Assembly (NCBI RefSeq): GCF_008254045.1
Contig: NZ_CP042425.1
Span: 4,712,001 to 4,776,000, forward strand
From: Limnoglobus roseus
Lineage (GTDB): Bacteria; Planctomycetota; Planctomycetia; Gemmatales; Gemmataceae
Reading direction: 5' to 3'
DNA: 64,000 bases
Every line of letters begins with the position of its first letter. Position 1 is the stretch's first letter. Made by a program: the position numbers and the translations under genes. The notes beneath the pieces were generated by a model. That model was given only the letters and a program-made list of their open reading frames with translations. It did no database searches and had not been told where the DNA came from. Shown in pieces: positions 58,975 through 64,000 of the stretch.

Positions 58975-59745
58975 TCAGGTCGTCTTCGCCGCCCGGCGGC
59001 GGACGAACGGGGTGAGGCAGCCCATCCCGATCAGCCCGACCAGCAATCCGCCCGGTCCCGGCGTTACCACGGCCCCGCCGCCGCTGGGGGCGGACAGGTT
59101 CAACCCTGCCACGTCTGTGGACGAAAGTGCTCCCTGATAGACTTGGATGCGAAACGCCGTGCCGGAAGGCGCCTCGCCCCCGTTCGTAATGCTGTCGTCG
59201 GTGAAGAATGTTGCCACGTTGTTCATGGCATTGAAGACGGCATTCGAACTACTGTCTAAAAAGCTAATTTGTTGCGACCCATTCACGTACCCGACGACAT
59301 TGCCCATTGCGTCACGGGTCAACACAACAGTGGCAGATGTCCCAGCCGTGAACTGGCCCGCTGTGCTGGAGGCGAACGGGTAAAAGTTAAACGCGGTGTT
59401 GAGGTTGTACAGGCCGGCATCGGCACTACGATTTTTGAAGTCGAGGATCTTCCGATACCCGTTGAGTTGATCGAACTCGAAGAGCAAGGCGATGGAGTAA
59501 CTACTGCTGAGCGACCCGGTGAGGCCGTTGCTCAACGTTAGCCCTTGGTTTGCGCTGAACGCATAACCGCCATCGGCGAACATCCCCCCCCCAAGGGACG
59601 AAAGGGCTGGCCCGTTACCCTGCAAATCCGCATAGGACGATTTCCGCAGGTCGTAGTCGAGGTACGGCGACATGAATGCCGCCCGAGAAACGGGGGCCAG
59701 CGTCGCGAGAATAGCCACAGACAGGAAAGAGGTGATAGTCTTCAC
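58975..59745 (-). CDS. LamG-like surface protein with PEP-CTERM-like sorting tail
   Basis: A 256-residue protein: signal peptide (SFLSVAILATLAPVSRAAF), a jelly-roll LamG/concanavalin-like body (SYSIALLFEFDQLNGYRKIL, then VVGYVNGSQQISFLD), and a C-terminal sorting signal. The tail TPGPGGLLVGLIGMGCL, then a basic RRRAAKTT, fits the PEP-CTERM plan (short Pro-Gly motif, hydrophobic helix, Arg cluster), with PGP instead of PEP. It starts with GTG (59743-59745). It is more AT-rich than neighbours. Such proteins are anchored to the envelope by exosortase. Confidence 0.82.
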   Translation of the reverse strand: MKTITSFLSVAILATLAPVSRAAFMSPYLDYDLRKSSYADLQGNGPALSSLGGGMFADGGYAFSANQGLTLSNGLTGSLSSSYSIALLFEFDQLNGYRKILDFKNRSADAGLYNLNTAFNFYPFASSTAGQFTAGTSATVVLTRDAMGNVVGYVNGSQQISFLDSSSNAVFNAMNNVATFFTDDSITNGGEAPSGTAFRIQVYQGALSSTDVAGLNLSAPSGGGAVVTPGPGGLLVGLIGMGCLTPFVRRRAAKTT

Positions 59746-59942
59746 GGCTCGAATCTCCGGAGCCAGTAGAAGTTAACGTCGGCGGATCCGTCTCTGCCGC
59801 AGGCTTCAAATTAATGCCTAGTATAAATCGTCCACAAACCATAGGGCAAATATAATTTGACGATTATCCTGAATTTAACGATATGGCAGGAACGTCGGGC
59901 AATCTGACAAGAGGTGATGGAGTCGGGGCAGGAATGTTGAGA
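59746..59942. other. Intergenic region, AT-rich
   Basis: Contains the promoter region of the PEP-CTERM-like gene and, near 59928-59947, a second small hairpin (CAGGAAT/ATTCCTG). No gene seen. Confidence 0.4.
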
Positions 59943-59975
59943 TTCCTGTCCCGAACCAGTGGTTCGGGACAGGAA
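59943..59975. repeat. 15-bp perfect hairpin after gltB
   Basis: Arms 59943-59957 and 59961-59975 with a 3-nt loop, 7 nt beyond the gltB stop. No T-tract follows on the minus strand; the nearby sequence repeats part of it (GGAATGTTGAGATTCC). Confidence 0.8.
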
Positions 59976-59982
59976 AACGTGG

Positions 59983-62900
59983 TCATCCCGCCGCCGTGCC
60001 GACGGCGCGGAAGTCCTCCATCGCCCGGGCCACCGCGAGCGGGACGACCTTCTTCAGCCGCTGTTCGCGGCGGATGTCGGCCCAGCGGTCGAGGATGCGC
60101 TTCGCTTGTCGGCTGCCGGTCCGCTCGTGGTACTGCTTCACCAACGGGTGCAGCCACTCGTAGTCGGAGTGCTTGCACGGCAGCACGGCCACGCTGCTGC
60201 TGTGCAGCTTGTTGGCCAGTTCGTTCTTCGGGTCGAACACGAACAGTTCGCCGCCGGTCATGCCGCTGCCGACCTCGTTCTCAATCGGGCCGAGGATCAC
60301 CACCCGGCCGCGGGTCATGTACTCGCAGGCGTACTTGCCGGCCGCTTCCGCCACGATCGTCGCGCCGCTGTTGCGGATGCCCAGGCGGTGGCCGGCGCGG
60401 CCGCCGATGAACACCTGCCCGCCGGTGGCGCCGAAGGCGACGTTGTTGCCGGCCACGCTCATGATCTCGCCGCCGTAGTCGCTCGCCTTGTAGTCGAGCG
60501 TCACCACAATGCTGCCGCCACTGATCCCCTTCGCCAGCCCGTCCTGGCAGAAGCCGTGGAGTTCCAGGTCCAGGCCGTCGATGCACCACGCGCCGAAACT
60601 CTGGCCGGCCTCGCCCTCGAACTTCACGCGAATCTTCCGGCCATTCGGCATCCCCTCGCGGCCGTAGAGACTCGCGATGCTACCGGCGATGGTAGCCCCC
60701 ACGCTGCGGTCGCTGTTCTTGATTTTGAACGTCAGGGCGGCGTCCTGCGCCAGGTCAATCGCGTCGGCCAGGGCGGCCACCATCTTCTGATTCAAGTTCG
60801 GGCCGGCCGGCTCGCAGACGCCGATGGTCCCACGGAACTGCGGGAACTTTGGTTCCAGTTTGTCGAGGGCCATGTCTTCGCGCAAGAACTTCGACACGTC
60901 TACCTGGGCCGGGCGGCCCTTGACGTCCGGCCGGCGTTCGAGCAGGTCGGAGCGGCCGGTGATCTGGCCGACGTGCGTGAAGCCCATCTCGGCGAGCAAA
61001 CAACGCACCTCCTCGGCGACGGCGTGCAGGTACGCCTTCGTGTGTTCCGGGTGGCCCTTGAAGATTTCCGGCGAGCCGGTGATGCCCGTCGGGCAGTTCG
61101 GGATGTGGCAACTCTTGCACACGATGCAGCCGACTGACACCATCAACCCCTGGCCGAAGACGAACTGGTCGGCACCCAGGAGCGAATACTTGATGACGTC
61201 CCAGCCGTTCTTGATGCCGCCGCCGACGCGGAGCTTCACGCCCGTGCGGATGCCGTTCACGACGAGCGCCTGGTGCGCCTCACACAAGCCCATCTCACTC
61301 GGCAAGCCCGCGTGCTCCTTCGATGACACCATGGCCGCGCCGGTGCCGCCGTCGATGCCGTCGATCTCGATCACGTCGGCCCCGGCCTTTGCCACGCCGA
61401 CGGCAATGGTGCCGATGTTCTCGACGGCGACGAGCTTCACCGACACGAGGATGCCCGGCTTCGCCGCCTTCAGGTCGTAGATCAGTTGCGCCAGGTCTTC
61501 GATGGAATAAATGTCGTGGTGCGGCGGCGGCGAGATCAGGTCGGTGCCCGGCTTCGCGAAGCGAATCTCGGCGATCTCACTCGTCACCTTCTTGCCCATG
61601 AGCTGGCCGCCCTCGCCGGGCTTCGCCCCCTGGGCCATCTTGATTTGCAACTCCTCCGCGTTAATCAGGTACTCAGCATCGACGCCGAACCGGCCGCTCG
61701 CCACCTGCCGGATGCGGCTGCGGAATCGGCTCTTGCGGAGGTCGCCGCCGAGGGCGTACACCTCCGGGTGAGCCTGCCGCTGCTGGCGGACCTTCTCCCA
61801 GAACGACCCCCACGCCCGCGGCGGGATGTCGTTGCGGAACCGTGACTCGCCGCCCTCGCCGGAGTTGCTGAACCCGCCGAGTTCGTTGAGGGCCGCCGCG
61901 ATGGTCATGTGCGATGCGCCCGTGAGCGCGCCGTGGCTCATGGCCGCACCGCGGAAGTGGTTGACGATCAGGTCGTGGGCGTCTTGCACGCTCTCCTTCG
62001 GCACGGCCGTACCGGCCTTGATCTTGAACAGGTCTCGCAGCACCGTCGGCACGCGGGTGTTCACCATATCGGTGAACTTCTTGAACTTCGTGCCGACCTT
62101 CAATTCCAGCGTGTCGTCCTTCACCTTCGGCGGGGTGGTGTACGCGATCTCGCCACCGCCGCCGGCCGGCTCTGGGTGGGCCTCCAGGACGGCGTCGCGG
62201 AGGGCCATCCGCACCTTCGCGTTGAACGCGCGGTAGTCCATGTTCTTGCCCATCGGCCGGTTCTTGTTCGCCATCTCGTCGGCCCGCTCGACCCGCCACT
62301 TCGCGTCTTCGGCGAGATCGGCCAGGGTCAAGCCGCCGACACGGCTGGGGAAGTCGCCGAGGAACTGCATCAGTTCTGGGCCGAAGCCGACCGCTTCGAA
62401 CAGCATCGCCCCGCGGTAGCCCTCGATGGTCGTGATGCCCATCTTCGAGATGACCTTCTTGATCGTGTCTTCGAGGGCCTCGAAGAGATTTTCCAACGCC
62501 TCCCGCGGGGCGATGGTGATGTCCTGCTTGCTCTCCGGGTGCTTGTAGGTGATGCCGTCCTTCACCAGCCGCAGCATCAGGTACGGGTGAACCGCATCGG
62601 CCCCGAACGCCACCAGCACGCAGATGTCGTGGCCTTCCTGAATGTCGCCGGCCTGCACGACGAGCGAACAGCGGTCGCGTAAACCCTGCTGGCAGAGATA
62701 ATTGTGGACCGCTCCGAGCGCCATCAGCGACGGGATTGGGTCGATGCCGCGGCGCACGGCTTCCTTGTCCGAGAGGCAGAGGACGTGGTAGCCCTCATGA
62801 ACGGCCCGCTCGGCGTCGCTGCGGAGCTTGTGAATCGCGGACTTCAGCGCCTCGGCCCCGCCTTGCAGTGGAAACGTCGCGTCGAGTAACTTGAAGCCGA

Positions 62901-64000
62901 GCAGTTCGTTCGCCTTGATCTCCTCGATGACCGCGTCGCTGATGACCGGCGACGGCAGTTCCATCTGCTTCACCGGCAGTTCGTCCGGGTTCATCGTGCC
63001 CCGATTCGGGAACGCTTTGCCCAGGTACGTCGATAGCGACATCGCCCCGCCCTCGCGGTACGGGTCGATCGGCGGGTTCGTGACTTCCGCGAACGTCTGC
63101 TGACAGTACTTGAACAGTGTCGGGTGGTGCTCGCTGAAGATCGTCAGCACGCGGTCGTGACCCATGCTCGACAGCGGCTCTTTCTTCAGCTTCGCCATGT
63201 CTTTGACGAACACGGCCCGCTCGAAGTCCCAGCCGCACGCTTGCAGCAGGTTTTCGAGCGTCCAGTTCTGCTCCTTCAGCATCGCGTCGATCACGTCCTC
63301 CACTTGTCGCGTGAAGTCGAAGCCCTCGGTGATGATTATCTGCCGGCGGTTGAGTTCGTGGATGTCGCCGAGTTCGGCCTTCGCCTCCTCGACGACGCGG
63401 CCCATGATCTGCTTGCTGTCGAGTCGCGTGCCGGTCTCGGTGTCGATGGCGATGATTTCACCGGGCTGGAGTTGACCGCTCGCGACGATCGTGGTGTTGT
63501 CGAGGCCGAAGACGCCGGTTTCCGAACCGATGTACAGCCAGCCGCGCTGGTCGGCGCACCACCGCACCGGGCGAAGGCCCATGCGGTCCACGAGGCCGAC
63601 CATGTACCGGCCGTCGGTCGCGAGAATCCCCGCGGGGCCGTCCCACGCGGCGAGGCTGCCCATCGTGCGGCGGCAGTACGTGAACAGTTGGAACGCTTCC
63701 GCCCCCCACACGTCGGCTTCCGTGTCCCACACCGGCGGCACGGACAGGCGGAGGGAGCGCAGGAGACTCCAGTTCTGTTCGAGCAACAAGTATTCGAGCC
63801 ACTCGTCGAGGCTGGCTGAGTCGCTCATCTTCGGGGTGCAGAGGTCGCCGCCGGCTGGTGGCGGCGTGAGGCCGCGGGAGAAGGCTTTCACCGCGTTGCG
63901 GTTGGTGCGGATGGTGTTGATCTCGCCGTTGTGGCAGGTGAAGCGGAACGGCTGGGCGAGCTTCCAGTTCGGGAAGGTGTTCGTCGAATAGCGGCGGTGG
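59983..64000 (-). CDS. gltB: Glutamate synthase large subunit (N-terminus beyond window)
   Basis: About 1338 residues of the ~1500-residue large subunit of glutamate synthase (GOGAT), which makes two glutamates from glutamine and 2-oxoglutarate. The frame runs off the right edge, where it reads HRRYSTNTFPNWKLAQPFRF, then TCHNGEINTIRTNRNA, part of the class II glutaminase domain. The central domain, the FMN-binding barrel (GGIKNGWDVIKYSLLGADQF), the [3Fe-4S] cysteines (CIVCKSCHIPNCPTGI) and the C-terminal Gly-rich alpha domain (GATGGQVFIGGRAGHRLGIR) are complete. The small subunit gene is not in this window. The ATG-like and GTG codons near 63891 are internal. Confidence 0.97.
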   Translation of the reverse strand, partial: HRRYSTNTFPNWKLAQPFRFTCHNGEINTIRTNRNAVKAFSRGLTPPPAGGDLCTPKMSDSASLDEWLEYLLLEQNWSLLRSLRLSVPPVWDTEADVWGAEAFQLFTYCRRTMGSLAAWDGPAGILATDGRYMVGLVDRMGLRPVRWCADQRGWLYIGSETGVFGLDNTTIVASGQLQPGEIIAIDTETGTRLDSKQIMGRVVEEAKAELGDIHELNRRQIIITEGFDFTRQVEDVIDAMLKEQNWTLENLLQACGWDFERAVFVKDMAKLKKEPLSSMGHDRVLTIFSEHHPTLFKYCQQTFAEVTNPPIDPYREGGAMSLSTYLGKAFPNRGTMNPDELPVKQMELPSPVISDAVIEEIKANELLGFKLLDATFPLQGGAEALKSAIHKLRSDAERAVHEGYHVLCLSDKEAVRRGIDPIPSLMALGAVHNYLCQQGLRDRCSLVVQAGDIQEGHDICVLVAFGADAVHPYLMLRLVKDGITYKHPESKQDITIAPREALENLFEALEDTIKKVISKMGITTIEGYRGAMLFEAVGFGPELMQFLGDFPSRVGGLTLADLAEDAKWRVERADEMANKNRPMGKNMDYRAFNAKVRMALRDAVLEAHPEPAGGGGEIAYTTPPKVKDDTLELKVGTKFKKFTDMVNTRVPTVLRDLFKIKAGTAVPKESVQDAHDLIVNHFRGAAMSHGALTGASHMTIAAALNELGGFSNSGEGGESRFRNDIPPRAWGSFWEKVRQQRQAHPEVYALGGDLRKSRFRSRIRQVASGRFGVDAEYLINAEELQIKMAQGAKPGEGGQLMGKKVTSEIAEIRFAKPGTDLISPPPHHDIYSIEDLAQLIYDLKAAKPGILVSVKLVAVENIGTIAVGVAKAGADVIEIDGIDGGTGAAMVSSKEHAGLPSEMGLCEAHQALVVNGIRTGVKLRVGGGIKNGWDVIKYSLLGADQFVFGQGLMVSVGCIVCKSCHIPNCPTGITGSPEIFKGHPEHTKAYLHAVAEEVRCLLAEMGFTHVGQITGRSDLLERRPDVKGRPAQVDVSKFLREDMALDKLEPKFPQFRGTIGVCEPAGPNLNQKMVAALADAIDLAQDAALTFKIKNSDRSVGATIAGSIASLYGREGMPNGRKIRVKFEGEAGQSFGAWCIDGLDLELHGFCQDGLAKGISGGSIVVTLDYKASDYGGEIMSVAGNNVAFGATGGQVFIGGRAGHRLGIRNSGATIVAEAAGKYACEYMTRGRVVILGPIENEVGSGMTGGELFVFDPKNELANKLHSSSVAVLPCKHSDYEWLHPLVKQYHERTGSRQAKRILDRWADIRREQRLKKVVPLAVARAMEDFRAVGTAAG

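Overview
The window is about 64 kb of GC-rich bacterial chromosome (roughly 60-65% G+C by eye) and reads as a planctomycete of the Gemmata type. The evidence is the mix of protein families: a DUF1559 protein with a type IV pilin-like N-terminus, a zinc-ribbon/DUF1559-like chimera, Gfo/Idh/MocA oxidoreductases paired with a xylose-isomerase-like protein and a two-domain DUF1080 protein, a ThuA protein, secreted FG-GAP and PKD proteins, a PEP-CTERM-like surface protein, DUF1569, DUF4058 and DUF4912. No rRNA, tRNA or CRISPR array was seen. Both ends cut a gene: DUF1559 at the left and gltB at the right.

Layout. 0-9.2 kb holds a full F-type ATP synthase operon on the minus strand (atpZ-atpI-like-B-E-F-H-A-G-D-C), with a frameshifted DUF1569 gene between atpG and atpD and inverted repeats in three intercistronic gaps. 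9.8-24.3 kb is mostly plus strand: DUF4912, an M48 metallopeptidase, ApbE, a DoxX-like protein with a large coiled-coil insert, a sulfite-oxidase-like molybdoenzyme, GabD-like dehydrogenase, a 990-aa zinc-ribbon membrane protein, a divergent Gfo/Idh and isomerase-like pair, a CT398-type zinc-ribbon protein and DUF4058. 24.3-28.9 kb encodes deoxynucleotide supply (B12-dependent ribonucleotide reductase nrdJ and dcd). 29-38 kb carries a lipase-like hydrolase, EVE, PKD, DUF971 and Mrp, transketolase, HU and ThuA. 38.4-44.6 kb is core information processing and proteolysis (rpoD, dnaG, a SHOCT protein, clpX).

44.7-52.9 kb is the most unusual part. Four closely packed minus-strand genes encode a MotA/TolQ/ExbB-type proton-channel subunit, an Hsp70-fold protein whose nucleotide-binding motifs are degenerate, a small unknown protein, and a membrane-anchored coiled-coil vWA protein whose single transmembrane helix carries an aspartate as MotB and ExbD do. 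I infer an uncharacterised ion-driven, stator-like envelope complex. A 2.5-kb element bounded by 15-bp direct repeats has integrated exactly into the 3' end of the vWA gene. It rebuilds the protein C-terminus with one changed residue and leaves the original 3' tail on the far side. It carries a large serine recombinase that has lost its catalytic domain and one unknown gene.

53-60 kb holds secreted or carbohydrate-related genes (FG-GAP, two Gfo/Idh, DUF1080), a dual-specificity-type phosphatase and the PEP-CTERM-like protein. 60-64 kb is gltB. Several perfect fold-back sequences without T-tracts (14.3, 54.3, 58.9 and 59.9 kb) look like dispersed REP-type intergenic repeats rather than ordinary terminators.
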